DNA of 55,415 nucleotides from Catellatospora coxensis. GTDB taxonomy: Bacteria > Actinomycetota > Actinomycetes > Mycobacteriales > Micromonosporaceae. The notes under the pieces are model-generated. The model ran no database searches. It saw nothing but the letters and a program-made list of their open reading frames with translations, and had not been told where the DNA came from. The position numbers and the translations under genes are program-made. Where the stretch lies: the NCBI RefSeq assembly GCF_016862635.1, contig NZ_BONI01000064.1:1-55415 (forward strand), read 5' to 3'. Below are positions 22,092 to 30,452 of this stretch, piece by piece; within the stretch, counting starts at the first letter, position 1; each line of letters begins with the position of its first letter.

Positions 22092-23030
22092 ATGACCGCC
22101 CACCGGCCGATCCTCGTCGGCGTCGACGGCTCGCCGTCCAGCCTCGCCGCCGCTTCCTACGCAGCCGACCTCGCCGTGCGCCGCCAGGCACCCCTGCACC
22201 TGGTGTACGGCTACCTCAGCCCCCTGTTCGGCTACGGCACCGCAGGACTGGCCGAGCCGTACTACGACGAAGCCGACACCCGTGACGCGATCGACCGCAG
22301 CCTTGCCGACGCCGTCGACACCCTGCGCAAGCAGCACCCCGAGATAGGCGAGATCCACGCTCGGCAGATCACCGGCGGTCCCGCCCCGGTCCTGATCGAG
22401 CAGTCCCGCACCGCCGCCGTGACCGTGGTCGGCTGCCGCGGCGTCGGCGGGTTCGCCGAACTGCTCCTCGGCTCCGTGTCGGCGCAGGTGGCCGCCCACG
22501 CCCACTGCCCCGTCATCGTCGTGCGCCCGCCGGTGCCCGACACCCCGATCGAGCCGGGCCCGGAACAGCCCGAGCCTCTCGCCGCCCACGGGCCGGTCGT
22601 CGTCGGCGTCGACGGATCGCCCGCCGCGCAAGCAGCCCTGACCTTCGCCGCCGAAGAAGCCATCAGCCGTGACGTTCCGCTGGTTGTCGCGCACGTGTAC
22701 TGGCCCCAACCCTGGCTGCAACTCGTCGCGGACGAGACCGCGGCGCAGGCCGAAGCCGAACGCGCCGCCGAAGACCGGGCGCAGCGGCTGCTCGCCGACG
22801 CGACTTCCGCACTGATCACCACCCACCCGCAACTGAAACTCGAAACCCGCGCCATCCGCAGCCTCAACAGCGAATACAGCCTCGTCGAAGCCTCCCGCGG
22901 CGCCACGCTCACCGTCGTCGGCTGCCGCGGCCGGGGCGGCTTCGCCGGACTGCTGCTCGGGTCCGTCAGCGGAGCCCTGGTCCACCACGCCCACAGCCCC
23001 GTCGCGGTCATCCACCCCACCGAACACTGA
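22092..23030 (+). CDS. Tandem universal stress protein (two UspA domains)
   Basis: A 312-residue protein. Domain 1 (about 5-147) ends [20 protein letters not shown], nearly identical to the Usp at 11132; domain 2 (about 165-310) ends [20 protein letters not shown]. Both nucleotide-binding signatures are intact. AGGAGA precedes the ATG at 22092. It is the last gene of the Acg-Usp pair and is directly followed by a strong hairpin, which also marks the right end of the dormancy-type block. Confidence 0.93.
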   Translation: MTAHRPILVGVDGSPSSLAAASYAADLAVRRQAPLHLVYGYLSPLFGYGTAGLAEPYYDEADTRDAIDRSLADAVDTLRKQHPEIGEIHARQITGGPAPVLIEQSRTAAVTVVGCRGVGGFAELLLGSVSAQVAAHAHCPVIVVRPPVPDTPIEPGPEQPEPLAAHGPVVVGVDGSPAAQAALTFAAEEAISRDVPLVVAHVYWPQPWLQLVADETAAQAEAERAAEDRAQRLLADATSALITTHPQLKLETRAIRSLNSEYSLVEASRGATLTVVGCRGRGGFAGLLLGSVSGALVHHAHSPVAVIHPTEH

Positions 23031-23069
23031 CCTGCGCAGGCGGGCCGATCCTCGGCCCGCCTGCGCAGG
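23031..23069 (+). terminator. Perfect 18-bp hairpin after the stress protein
   Basis: CCTGCGCAGGCGGGCCGA pairs without mismatch with TCGGCCCGCCTGCGCAGG across a TCC or slightly larger loop. It begins one base after the Usp stop codon. This is the strongest hairpin of the left half. Confidence 0.85.
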
Positions 23070-23173
23070 GCGCCCCGACCCCGCAGGCCGGCGGGTGGCA
23101 GGTAAGACGCTCCGGCCACCCGCCGTCTCGGGTACCGGCCTGGACACATCCGTTCGCACCCGGAGGCAGCGTC

Positions 23174-23450
23174 ATGAACATCGCAGCACGGCCCCAACAC
23201 CACCCGTCAGCCCAGCCCGCCGGTATCGACCTGCACCTGCGGGCCCAATGGAGCGCACTCACCGCGCCCACCGAACCTGCCGTGGAGTTCACCTCCGACA
23301 TGGCCGCCGACCTGCCTGCGCGACCCGCTGCTGGCTCAACCAGGCCATCGCTCCCGGCACACCGCTGCGTCAGGCGGCGATCGTCCGGCAGCACGGCCAG
23401 ATCAGAATCGGCGGGTGGCACGACTACGAAGCCGATTGGCAGCCGCTGAT
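23174..23450 (+). pseudogene. Frameshifted N-terminal part of a DUF6544-like protein
   Basis: From an ATG at 23174 the frame reads VEFTSDMAADLPAR and then loses sense; a second frame continues CWLNQAIAPGTPLRQAAIVR and QHGQIRIGGWHDYEADWQ. Joined, they look like the start of the DUF6544-type family (WLxxAIAPGTPL...GQIRIGxW). The frames switch around 23320 and the homology ends near 23450, so only about 90 of the usual 250 or so residues remain. Family assignment is from memory of the motif and is moderate. Confidence 0.5.
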
Positions 23451-23504
23451 TACGGCTCGCCGGCACATGCTGTGTTCCTTTCGCCTTCTTCTCGCTGGGA
23501 CCCA

Positions 23505-23520
23505 ATACCCTGGGGGGTAT
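23505..23520. promoter_or_regulatory. CstR-type operator 1 (ATACCCTGGGGGGTAT)
   Basis: Same ATACCC-N4-GGGTAT pattern as the three copies near cstR, but isolated: it lies past the 3' end of the TauE gene and after the DUF6544 remnant, with no intact gene reading away from it. Possibly left from a rearranged promoter. Confidence 0.6.
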
Positions 23521-23614
23521 TGTGTGGGCGGTTTGCCGCCACGGGAGACGGTGTGGCAGGCCTTCGAACCGTGCTTCGACGCACAGGCGATCCGGAGTCG
23601 GCTGTCGCCGTCGG

Positions 23615-24379
23615 CTATCCGGCGAGCTGGCCGGCGAGGACTCCGACGCCCATGACGACGACGAACCAGCCGAACCCTCGGCGCAGCAGGCCGGGGTCGA
23701 TCCGCCCGGCCAGGCGGCCCCCGGCGAGGCTGCCCAGGACGGCGACGGCGGTGACGGCGGCGGTCAGCCGCCAGTCGATGGTGACGCTGTGCAGGTATCC
23801 GCCCACACCGGCGAACGACTTCATGGCGATGACGAGCAGAGAGGTGCCCACGGCGACGGGCATCGGCAGCCCGCCGAGCAGCACCAGTGCCGGCACCACC
23901 AGGAATCCGCCGCCCGCGCCGACCAGGCCGGTGACCAGGCCGACGACAACGCCCTCGGCCAGGATCTTCACCACTGGCGACCGCGCTTTCTGGTGCGGGG
24001 CGGGCGCGGTCGTGCCGCGCCGGGAGCGCAGCATCGCTATGGCGGTGATCAGCATCATCAGCGCGAAGGCGATCAGCAGTACGGTGCCGGGGATGTACTG
24101 GGCGACCCGGCCGCCCGCGTAGGCGCCCACCATCCCGGCGGCGCCGAACAGTGCTCCGGTGCGCCACTGCACCCGGCCTGCCCGGGCGTGGGTGATCAGC
24201 GCGACCGCGCTGGTCACACCCACCACGACCAGCGACATGGCGATCGCGGACTTGGGTTCGACTCCGGCGAGGTAGACCAGCACGGGAACGGTGAGGATGG
24301 AGCCGCCACCGCCGAGCAGGCCTAACGTCAGGCCGATCGCGACCGACGCGGCCAGAGTGAGGGCGAGCCCGGCGCTCAT
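23615..24379 (-). CDS. TauE/SafE-family sulfur-compound exporter
   Basis: A 254-residue membrane protein with about 8 helices in two repeats, each beginning with a Gly-rich motif (TLGLLGGGGSILTVPVLVYL near residue 18; VTGLVGAGGGFLVVPALVLL near 148). Family members move sulfite, sulfoacetate or related sulfur anions. The ATG overlaps the end of the membrane rhodanese gene by 4 nt, so it is the last gene of the operon MBL-rhodanese / rhodanese / TauE. In the comparable staphylococcal cst operon a TauE protein is likewise linked to persulfide and sulfite detoxification. Export of sulfite or thiosulfate is inferred from that context. Confidence 0.9.
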   Translation of the reverse strand: MSAGLALTLAASVAIGLTLGLLGGGGSILTVPVLVYLAGVEPKSAIAMSLVVVGVTSAVALITHARAGRVQWRTGALFGAAGMVGAYAGGRVAQYIPGTVLLIAFALMMLITAIAMLRSRRGTTAPAPHQKARSPVVKILAEGVVVGLVTGLVGAGGGFLVVPALVLLGGLPMPVAVGTSLLVIAMKSFAGVGGYLHSVTIDWRLTAAVTAVAVLGSLAGGRLAGRIDPGLLRRGFGWFVVVMGVGVLAGQLAG

Positions 24380-24960
24380 CGGCCGGTCCTGTCACCCAGT
24401 CCGGCGAGTGCCTGTCGCACGTCGGTGCGGCTCGCCGGCCGGTTGTAGGGCAGCTTGGACAGCATCATTCCCATGGCGCAGGTGTCGGTGAGAGCGGCGA
24501 ACGTGAGTCCGGCGCCGATGAACGCGGCCAGGTAACGTGCCGCGGGCAGCCAGATGCCGACGATGATCGACGCGAGGACGATGCCTCCGGCGGCCAGGCG
24601 CACCTGCCGCTCGAGCGACCAGCGCTCGCGGCCGCGGACCACGGGCGCGCCTGCGGCGATCCACGCGTTCATGCCGCCGGTCATCACGGTGGCGCCGGTG
24701 GCGCCTGCCGCGGCGAGCCTGCTCTGGCATTGCCCGGCGCGGTTGCCGGACTGGCAGACGATGACCATGGTGCCGCCGGCGGCGGAGACGATGTGCTGCA
24801 GGTGGGCGTCGACCTGGTCGAGGGGCAGGTTGATGGACCCGGCGATGTGCGCGGTCTCGTACTCGCCGGGCGTGCGCACGTCGACGAGCAGCGCGTCGGG
24901 GTTGGCGGAGAGCAGCGCCCTGGTCGATACGACATCGATGGTGGTGGCGGTCGGGGTCAT
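24376..24960 (-). CDS. Membrane-anchored rhodanese (YgaP-like)
   Basis: A 194-residue protein. Residues 1-110 form a rhodanese domain with the active-site loop CQSGNRAGQ; residues about 120-165 contain two membrane helices of the DUF2892/YgaP type (LAAGGIVLASIIVGIWLPA, AAFIGAGLTFAALTDTCAMG), with a second Cys in the membrane part. It transfers sulfane sulfur between carriers at the inner face of the membrane. AAGGAG lies before the ATG at 24960. It is 30 bp after the MBL-rhodanese gene and overlaps tauE by 4 nt. Confidence 0.92.
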   Translation of the reverse strand: MTPTATTIDVVSTRALLSANPDALLVDVRTPGEYETAHIAGSINLPLDQVDAHLQHIVSAAGGTMVIVCQSGNRAGQCQSRLAAAGATGATVMTGGMNAWIAAGAPVVRGRERWSLERQVRLAAGGIVLASIIVGIWLPAARYLAAFIGAGLTFAALTDTCAMGMMLSKLPYNRPASRTDVRQALAGLGDRTGR

Positions 24961-24990
24961 GGATGGCTCCTTCTGCGGTTGACGGGTTGG

Positions 24991-26319
24991 TCAGGCGGCC
25001 AGCGTGGCGACGACGTCGGGCACGCCCGCGCCGGTGAGTGCGACGGGTTGGTAGCCCTCGCGCAGCAGCAGGGTCGCGGCGATGGCGGCGCGGCGGCCGG
25101 AGCCGCAGGCGACCAGCACCGGGCGGCCGCGGTCCAGTTCGGCGGGGATGCCTTCGGTGACGAGGTCGGGCAGGAACCGCCGCACCGTGCCGTCGAGGGA
25201 CACGGCGGCCTGCTCGCTGGGCATGCGGACGTCGAGCACCTGCGCTCTGTCGGCCCTCACCCGGTCGGTGAACGCCGGAAGGTCGAGCAGCTCGAAGTTC
25301 GCCGATGCGGCGCCGCCGAGCTCGTAGACGACTCCGCGGACGGTGTCGATGCCGATCTGCGCCAGCTGGGTGACCGCCTCGGTCACGTCCTGACCGCGCT
25401 GTGCCGCCAGCACGATGGGTTCCTGGTAGGGCAGCAGCCATCCGGCCCAGGAGCCGAAGTCGATGCCCAGCTCGATGCCGATCGCGCCCGCCAGGTGCCC
25501 CGCCGCGAGGGCAGCGCGCGGCCGGATGTCGACCACATGCGCGCCGGCGGGCACGTCGTCCAGGGCCAGCTCCGCGACGGTCATCGCAGGCATGGGCGGC
25601 ACGCCGAGCGTGTTCGCCGGTCCCATGTGCTGGTAGAAGGCCGGGATCGGCATCGGCGCGGCCATCAGCCGCCGGGCGAAGTCCTCGGCGTCGCCGACCG
25701 CGAGCAGCGGGTTGGTGTCGACCTCCGCGCCGATGGTGGAGGTGTACCGGCCCGCGCCCGAGGAGGTGCAGAACGAGCCCTCACCGTGGGTCGGCAGCAG
25801 TTGGACGTCGCGGGGCAGGCCTGCCAGGCGGTGCAGCGAGCCGTACTGCAACTTCGCGAGCGTGTGGGCGCGCGGTGCGCCGAGCAGGTCGGGGCGTCCG
25901 GCGGAGGCCACGAGCAGGCTGCCGCCGGAGAACACGGCCACCGGCTCTCCGTCGATGAGCACGAGGTAGCTGGTGTGCTCCGGGGTGTGGCCGGGGGTGT
26001 GGATCGGGCGCAGGTTCAGGCCCCGCCCGCCCTTGATGTCCTCCAGGTGGAAGGCGGGGGTATGCGGATAGGCGGCCGCTGCGGCTGCGGGCAGTACCAG
26101 CTCGGCACCGGTGCGCAGGGCGGCCTGCTCGCCGCCGGAGACGTAGTCGTTGTGCAGGTGGGTCTCCAGCACGAACCGCAGCTGCACGTCGCGTTCGGCG
26201 GCCGTGGCCAGGAATCGGTCGATGTCGCGCTGCGGGTCCACGAGGACGCCCCGGCCCTCGTGCGTGAGTAGGTAGGTCTGGTCGCCCAGTCCGGGCGTCC
26301 GGAACGAGATGATCTCCAT
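24991..26319 (-). CDS. Metallo-beta-lactamase/rhodanese fusion (persulfide dioxygenase-like, CstB-like)
   Basis: A 442-residue protein. Residues 1-230 form an MBL-fold domain with metal motif THLHNDYVSGG (H54, H56, D58; Tyr replaces the usual last His of HxHxDH), followed by IHTPGHTPEHTSY. Residues about 255-345 are a rhodanese-like domain without active Cys (DIRPRAALAAGHLAGA); residues about 350-442 are a second rhodanese with the loop ACGSGRRA. This resembles CstB, which oxidises low-molecular-weight persulfides to thiosulfate. AGGAGG five bases upstream fixes the start at 26319. Two CstR-type operators lie directly upstream, so it leads the regulated operon. Confidence 0.92.
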   Translation of the reverse strand: MEIISFRTPGLGDQTYLLTHEGRGVLVDPQRDIDRFLATAAERDVQLRFVLETHLHNDYVSGGEQAALRTGAELVLPAAAAAAYPHTPAFHLEDIKGGRGLNLRPIHTPGHTPEHTSYLVLIDGEPVAVFSGGSLLVASAGRPDLLGAPRAHTLAKLQYGSLHRLAGLPRDVQLLPTHGEGSFCTSSGAGRYTSTIGAEVDTNPLLAVGDAEDFARRLMAAPMPIPAFYQHMGPANTLGVPPMPAMTVAELALDDVPAGAHVVDIRPRAALAAGHLAGAIGIELGIDFGSWAGWLLPYQEPIVLAAQRGQDVTEAVTQLAQIGIDTVRGVVYELGGAASANFELLDLPAFTDRVRADRAQVLDVRMPSEQAAVSLDGTVRRFLPDLVTEGIPAELDRGRPVLVACGSGRRAAIAATLLLREGYQPVALTGAGVPDVVATLAA

Positions 26320-26337
26320 TGCTCCTCCTTCGATTAG

Positions 26338-26353
26338 ATACCCCAGGGGGTAT
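26338..26353. promoter_or_regulatory. CstR-type operator 2 (ATACCCCAGGGGGTAT)
   Basis: Lies 19 bp before the MBL-rhodanese start, where binding would block the promoter or the ribosome site. It is 43 bp from operator 3 (four helical turns). Confidence 0.75.
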
Positions 26354-26380
26354 GTAACCAGCAGATTTCCGTTACCTTGA

Positions 26381-26396
26381 ATACCCCCGGGGGTAT
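26381..26396. promoter_or_regulatory. CstR-type operator 3 (ATACCCCCGGGGGTAT)
   Basis: Perfect palindrome between the end of cstR and operator 2. The ATACCC-N4-GGGTAT shape is that of CsoR/CstR-family operators (tetramers that bind GC-rich cores flanked by AT/TA). Confidence 0.75.
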
Positions 26397-26412
26397 CTAT
26401 CGAGCCGAAAGA

Positions 26413-26438
26413 AGCCGACACCGAGCCCGGTGTCGGCT
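26413..26438 (-). terminator. 11-bp hairpin after cstR
   Basis: AGCCGACACCG pairs exactly with CGGTGTCGGCT around a 4-nt loop. In the direction of cstR it is followed by TTCTTTC. It separates cstR from the downstream operon with its own operators. Confidence 0.7.
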
Positions 26439-26444
26439 AGTGGA

Positions 26445-26780
<336 letters not shown>

Positions 26781-26790
26781 CTACGGCGGG

Positions 26791-26937
26791 CTATGCGATG
26801 GCGGCCAGGAGGCCGCCCACGATGCAGCCGATCCCGCCGCTCCGCGCTCCGGCTCCGGTGACGTGCTGGGCGGTCTCGAAGTCTCCGCGGCGTGCTGCCT
26901 CAAGCACCGTGGCTGAATCGGCGGCGGCGGGGGTCAC
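26791..26937 (-). CDS. Small 48-residue ORF upstream of cstR
   Basis: A GTG at 26937 opens a 48-codon frame ending TAG at 26791. It reads like protein: an amphipathic start (DSATVLEAARRGDFETAQHV) then a Gly-rich hydrophobic tail with one Cys (SGGIGCIVGGLLAAIA). Third codon positions are mostly G or C. It is encoded on the same strand as cstR, and the cstR operator lies between them. No strong ribosome site precedes the GTG, and I recognise no family. The C-terminal tail could insert in the membrane. It may be a genuine small protein missed by length cut-offs, or a chance frame. Confidence 0.45.
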   Translation of the reverse strand: MTPAAADSATVLEAARRGDFETAQHVTGAGARSGGIGCIVGGLLAAIA

Positions 26938-26988
26938 CTGCGGCGGGCGGGGGCCTGAGGGCGTTGAGGCCGCCCGCCGGTTAAGTTG

Positions 26989-27025
26989 CCGACATCGTGT
27001 CGGTAAGATGCCGACATGATGTCAG
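26989..27025. promoter_or_regulatory. Two TetR-like operators, 22 bp apart
   Basis: CCGACATCGTGTCGG (26989-27003) and CCGACATGATGTCAG (27011-27025) are near-palindromes repeated with a 22-bp period, so both face the same side of the helix. They lie just before the ABC permease, whose operon ends with a TetR-family gene. Control by that regulator is the simplest reading. Confidence 0.6.
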
Positions 27026-27041
27026 TAAAGTGTGCTGGACG

Positions 27042-28166
27042 GTGCCTGTGTTCCTAGCCGTCCGCGAGCTCCGCTTCGCCCGTGCCCGCTTCACGCTGAT
27101 GGGCGCCGTCATCACCCTCATCGCCGTGCTCATGGTTCTGCTCTCCGGCCTGTCCCACGGCCTGGTCCGCGACGGCGTGTCCGGGCTGCAAGAACTGCCG
27201 GTCACTTCGCTCGCCTTCAGCCACGGCGTCGCGCGCGACGCCGCATTCACCCGCAGCGTCATCAGCCTCGACACGGTGGAAAGCTGGTCCCGGCAGCCCG
27301 GTGTCACCCAGGCCGCCCCCTTCGGCAGCGCCCTCATCAACGCCCGCAGCAGCTCCGGTGTCGAAATCGACCTCGCGCTGTTCGGGGTCGAGCCCGGCTC
27401 CTTCCTCGCGCCGAAGGCCGCCACCGGATCCCCGCTGGGCACCGCCGACGGCATCGTGGTCAGCCGCACCGCCGCCGACGCCGGCCTGCGGCTCGGTGAC
27501 ACCGTGACCGTGGACCGGCTCGGCACCCGACTTACCGTCGTCGGCGTACTGGCCGAACAGCACACCTTCGGCCACGTCGACGTCGCGTACCTGCCACTGG
27601 CCGCATGGCAGGCGATCCATGCAGGAGCAGGGCCCGGCGAGCCCGTCCCCGACCGGGCCCGCCAGGAGATCACCGCGGTCGCGGTCCGGGGCACCGGCGT
27701 CGACCTCGCCGCGGGCGACGCCGCCGCGGGCACCGAAAGCATGACCCTGTCCGAGTCGTACGGCGCCTCACCCGGCTACACCGCCGAAACGTCGACGCTC
27801 ACCCTCATCCAGTTCTTCCTCTACCTCATCTGCGCACTCGTCGCAGGAGCGTTCTTCACCGTCTGGACCATCCAGCGCAAACACGAACTCGCCGTGCTGC
27901 GCGCCCTCGGCGCGCCCATCGGCTACCTGCTACGCGACGGGCTGGCGCAGGCAATGGTGCTGCTACTGGCTGCGGCCACCGTCGGCATCGGCGCCGGAAT
28001 CGGGCTCGGCTCCCTCGTCGGTGAAGGAGTCCCGTTCGCACTGGACGTTCAGGCCGTCACGGTCGCCGCCGCGCTACTGGTAGGCCTGGGCCTCACCGGA
28101 GCCGCAGTGGCCATCGCCCGCATCGCCGCGGTCGACCCCGCGACCGCACTGGGAGGAAACCGATGA
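27042..28166 (+). CDS. ABC transporter permease, FtsX/MacB-like
   Basis: A 374-residue permease with one N-terminal helix (TLMGAVITLIAVLMVLLSGL), a large external MacB-type domain (about 45-240) and three C-terminal helices (IQFFLYLICALVAGAFFTVW, then two more), the FtsX plan. Such proteins work with LolD-type ATPases in lipoprotein or peptide release, toxin efflux or envelope stress. The start is uncertain: GTG at 27042 gives a protein beginning VPVFLAVRELRFARARF, which fits homologues; an in-frame GTG at 27048 is also possible. It overlaps the ATPase gene by 4 nt. Two TetR-like operators lie upstream. Confidence 0.85.
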   Translation: MPVFLAVRELRFARARFTLMGAVITLIAVLMVLLSGLSHGLVRDGVSGLQELPVTSLAFSHGVARDAAFTRSVISLDTVESWSRQPGVTQAAPFGSALINARSSSGVEIDLALFGVEPGSFLAPKAATGSPLGTADGIVVSRTAADAGLRLGDTVTVDRLGTRLTVVGVLAEQHTFGHVDVAYLPLAAWQAIHAGAGPGEPVPDRARQEITAVAVRGTGVDLAAGDAAAGTESMTLSESYGASPGYTAETSTLTLIQFFLYLICALVAGAFFTVWTIQRKHELAVLRALGAPIGYLLRDGLAQAMVLLLAAATVGIGAGIGLGSLVGEGVPFALDVQAVTVAAALLVGLGLTGAAVAIARIAAVDPATALGGNR

Positions 28167-28894
28167 ACACCCACACCGAGACCACCCGGCAAGCCTCCCG
28201 CCCCGACACTCCTGGCCCCGCGCACCAGGACGGCCTGATCATGCGGGACGTGACCATGCTGCTCGGCGACGGCGAGGACACCGTACGCGCCCTTGACAGC
28301 GTCCACCTGACCGTGGCCGCGGGCGAATTCGCGGCCATCGTCGGCCCCTCCGGATCCGGCAAGTCCAGTCTGCTGGCGGTGGCCGGCGGGCTGGCCGCGC
28401 CGGACTCGGGGACGGTGACCATCGCCGGACGGCCGATGACGGCAGCTTCCCGCCGCGCCCGCACCGCGCTGCGGCGCGACCTGGTGGGCTTCGTCTTCCA
28501 GTCCGGCAACCTGCTGCCCGCGCTGACCGCCATCGACCAGCTGCGCCTGCCGACCCGATTCGCGTCACCAGGCGCGGTCGGGCGCGACCCGATGGACCTG
28601 CTGACCGAGGTCGGCATGGCCGGCAAAGCCGACCGGCGGCCCCACCAGCTCTCCGGTGGCGAACGCCAGCGAGTCGGCATAGCCCGCGCGCTGGTCACCG
28701 GGCCGCGACTGCTGCTGGTCGACGAGCCCACCGCGGCGCTCGACCAGGCGCGCAGCCGCGACATCGTGCAGATGCTCGCCCGGGAGACCCGCCAGCACGC
28801 AGTCGCCACGGTGATGGTCACCCACGACACCGAGGTCCTGCAGTACTGCGACTCCGTCTACGAGATGATGGACGGTGCACTGAGCAAGAAATGA
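28163..28894 (+). CDS. ABC transporter ATPase, LolD/MacB type
   Basis: A 243-residue ATPase partner of the permease. It has Walker A GPSGSGKSS near residue 62, Q-loop VFQSGNLLPALT, signature LSGGERQRVGIARAL, Walker B LLLVDEPTAALD and the switch region MVTHDTEVLQ. The start ATG overlaps the permease stop (ATGA). An N-terminal extension of about 25 hydrophilic residues precedes the domain. The TetR gene begins 15 bp after its stop, so permease, ATPase and regulator form one operon. Confidence 0.93.
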   Translation: MNTHTETTRQASRPDTPGPAHQDGLIMRDVTMLLGDGEDTVRALDSVHLTVAAGEFAAIVGPSGSGKSSLLAVAGGLAAPDSGTVTIAGRPMTAASRRARTALRRDLVGFVFQSGNLLPALTAIDQLRLPTRFASPGAVGRDPMDLLTEVGMAGKADRRPHQLSGGERQRVGIARALVTGPRLLLVDEPTAALDQARSRDIVQMLARETRQHAVATVMVTHDTEVLQYCDSVYEMMDGALSKK

Positions 28895-28909
28895 CCGCAG
28901 GGAGGGCGC

Positions 28910-29509
28910 GTGCCGAAGATTCAGGCGGCCACGGTCGCCGAGCACCGCTCGCTGCAGCGCCGCGCTCTGCTCGACGCCGCCCGCGACATCCTCGCCTCCG
29001 GAGAACCCGAATCGCCGAGCCTGTCCGCTGTCGCGCAGCGGGCAGGCCTGGCGCGATCCAGCGTCTACCAATACTTCAGATCACGCGAAGACCTGCTCGA
29101 AGCCGTCATCGCCGACATGTTCCCCCGCTGGTCGGGCTTCGTCGCCCAGCGCATGAACAGTGCGACGGCCGCAGCCGAGCAGGTCCTGGCGTACGCCGAC
29201 GCCAACTTGGAACTGGTCGCCCAAGGCGAACACGCCGTCATGCGCGGCCTGGCCATGGCCGCACCAGGCGCAGCGCTGGCCGAATCCAGCAAGGTACTGC
29301 ACGAGCAGCTGCGCGTACCGCTCGTCGAGGCGCTCACCCGATCAGGAGCAACGCAGCCACAGCACATGGCCGAGCTGATCCAGGCAGTGGTGCGGGCAGG
29401 ATCCCAGATGATCGAAAACGGGGTGCCGTCGGACGACGTTCGAGACCTCGTCAAACAGATGCTCGAGCCGTACCTGCGCGCTTCCGGCATGCCCCGGTTC
29501 GAAAAGTAG
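28910..29509 (+). CDS. TetR-family transcriptional regulator
   Basis: A 199-residue repressor. The N-terminal helix-turn-helix reads RRALLDAARDILASGEPESP then LSAVAQRAGLARSSVYQYFR (residues about 17-65); the rest is the helical ligand domain. A GTG start is preceded by GGAGG at 28901. As last gene of the ABC operon it probably senses an exported compound and binds the repeated CCGACAT-type sites at 26989-27025. Ligand unknown. Confidence 0.92.
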   Translation: MPKIQAATVAEHRSLQRRALLDAARDILASGEPESPSLSAVAQRAGLARSSVYQYFRSREDLLEAVIADMFPRWSGFVAQRMNSATAAAEQVLAYADANLELVAQGEHAVMRGLAMAAPGAALAESSKVLHEQLRVPLVEALTRSGATQPQHMAELIQAVVRAGSQMIENGVPSDDVRDLVKQMLEPYLRASGMPRFEK

Positions 29510-29755
29510 CCCTGGCCGCCTCCGCCCAGCGCCCCGTCGGCGCTCATGTCGTACCGCCGCTGCTGGGACCGATCGTGGTGGCCATATGGCCAGCGCGATC
29601 TCCTGACATCTCGCCTCGCGTCAGCGGTCGACCCGCTGTCGTCGGCGATCGGCGGTGGGCAGTGCCGGGGAGGAGCAATCACCCTGCGTCCCGCAGCCAG
29701 CGGGCAACGGGAGTCCGCCGATCATCACATCGACGCGGACAGCAGATCGCACACA
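29510..29755. other. Gap after the TetR gene, nothing recognised
   Basis: No domain, hairpin or convincing start is seen in these 246 bp. Together with the LacI remnant that follows it makes a 600-bp stretch without an intact gene. Confidence 0.35.
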
Positions 29756-30007
29756 GACGTCGGCGTCGCCGGCTGCGACGACAGCTCCTGGGCGACCCGC
29801 ACCCAGCCTCCGCTGTCCACCGTGCACCAGCCGGCGCGCGAGTTCGGCCGCGACGCGGCCGAACTCGTCCACTGCCGGCTCCTCGGCGAGCATGACCTGC
29901 CGCGTAGCGTCATGCTGACTCCCCGGTCGTCTGGCGGCACTCCGTCTGAACCGCCGGGCAGCGCCCACCGGCGGCCCTCACGACCCCTGGCGACAAACGA
30001 TGCGTGA
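29756..30007 (+). pseudogene. C-terminal remnant of a LacI-family regulator
   Basis: The frame reads DVGVAGCDDSSWATRTQPPL then STVHQPAREFGRDAAELVHC and a decayed tail. This is the last strand-helix part of a LacI/GalR effector domain (VxGxDDxxxAxxxxPPLTTVxQP pattern). The DNA-binding and most of the ligand domain are missing and the final residues have drifted, so it cannot work. Confidence 0.65.
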
Positions 30008-30113
30008 AACGACGCAAAATCCAGAACGGGCGAGCGCTGTCGCGAGCCTGCGGACACGATGAATCCGTGGCCGACGCAACCGCGGTCCGCCAGCCAGCTT
30101 TCGGGAGGCCGTC

Positions 30114-30452
30114 ATGGGCATCGAGGAGAAGATCAGCAACCTCACCCGCCGGTACGCGGGACGTTCGATGGAACTTGTCGGAAAGATCTCGCACAACACG
30201 CGATGGCAGCTCGCGGGCTACACCATCTGGTTGACCGCCTGCGACGACGCGGCGCGCGAAAAGGCCAAGGACCAGGCCAAGGCGATGGAGGCGGTATCGG
30301 CCTACCTGCCGGCATTCCCATCGGGGCCGCAGCCTTTCGGCGCGTCCGTCGCCTCGCTCGATACCGCCGACCTCGGTCGACCGCTCACCAGCCCGAAGAT
30401 CGACGCCTGGCCCGACGTGCAGGGCGTGCCGGACGGTCCGGCAGGGCGATGA
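30114..30452 (+). CDS. Small CsbD-like protein, possibly degenerate
   Basis: A 112-residue frame with GGGAGG eight bases before the ATG. Residues 1-60 (MGIEEKISNLTRRYAGRSME, then AAREKAKDQAKAMEA) recall the Lys/Ala/Gly-rich CsbD-like stress proteins, but the repeat is interrupted by an unusual Trp- and Thr-rich piece (NTRWQLAGYTIWLTACDD). The last 50 residues are Pro-rich and look non-native, as if the frame had been shifted. CsbD proteins are small cytosolic stress proteins of unknown mechanism. Treat as a possibly broken gene. Confidence 0.4.
   Translation: MGIEEKISNLTRRYAGRSMELVGKISHNTRWQLAGYTIWLTACDDAAREKAKDQAKAMEAVSAYLPAFPSGPQPFGASVASLDTADLGRPLTSPKIDAWPDVQGVPDGPAGR

Noticed and set aside
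23497-23510. GGGACCCAATACCC as an eighth DosR-like box
   Set aside because: Lacks a proper second half-site and overlaps the CstR-type operator, which explains the CCC/GGG content better.
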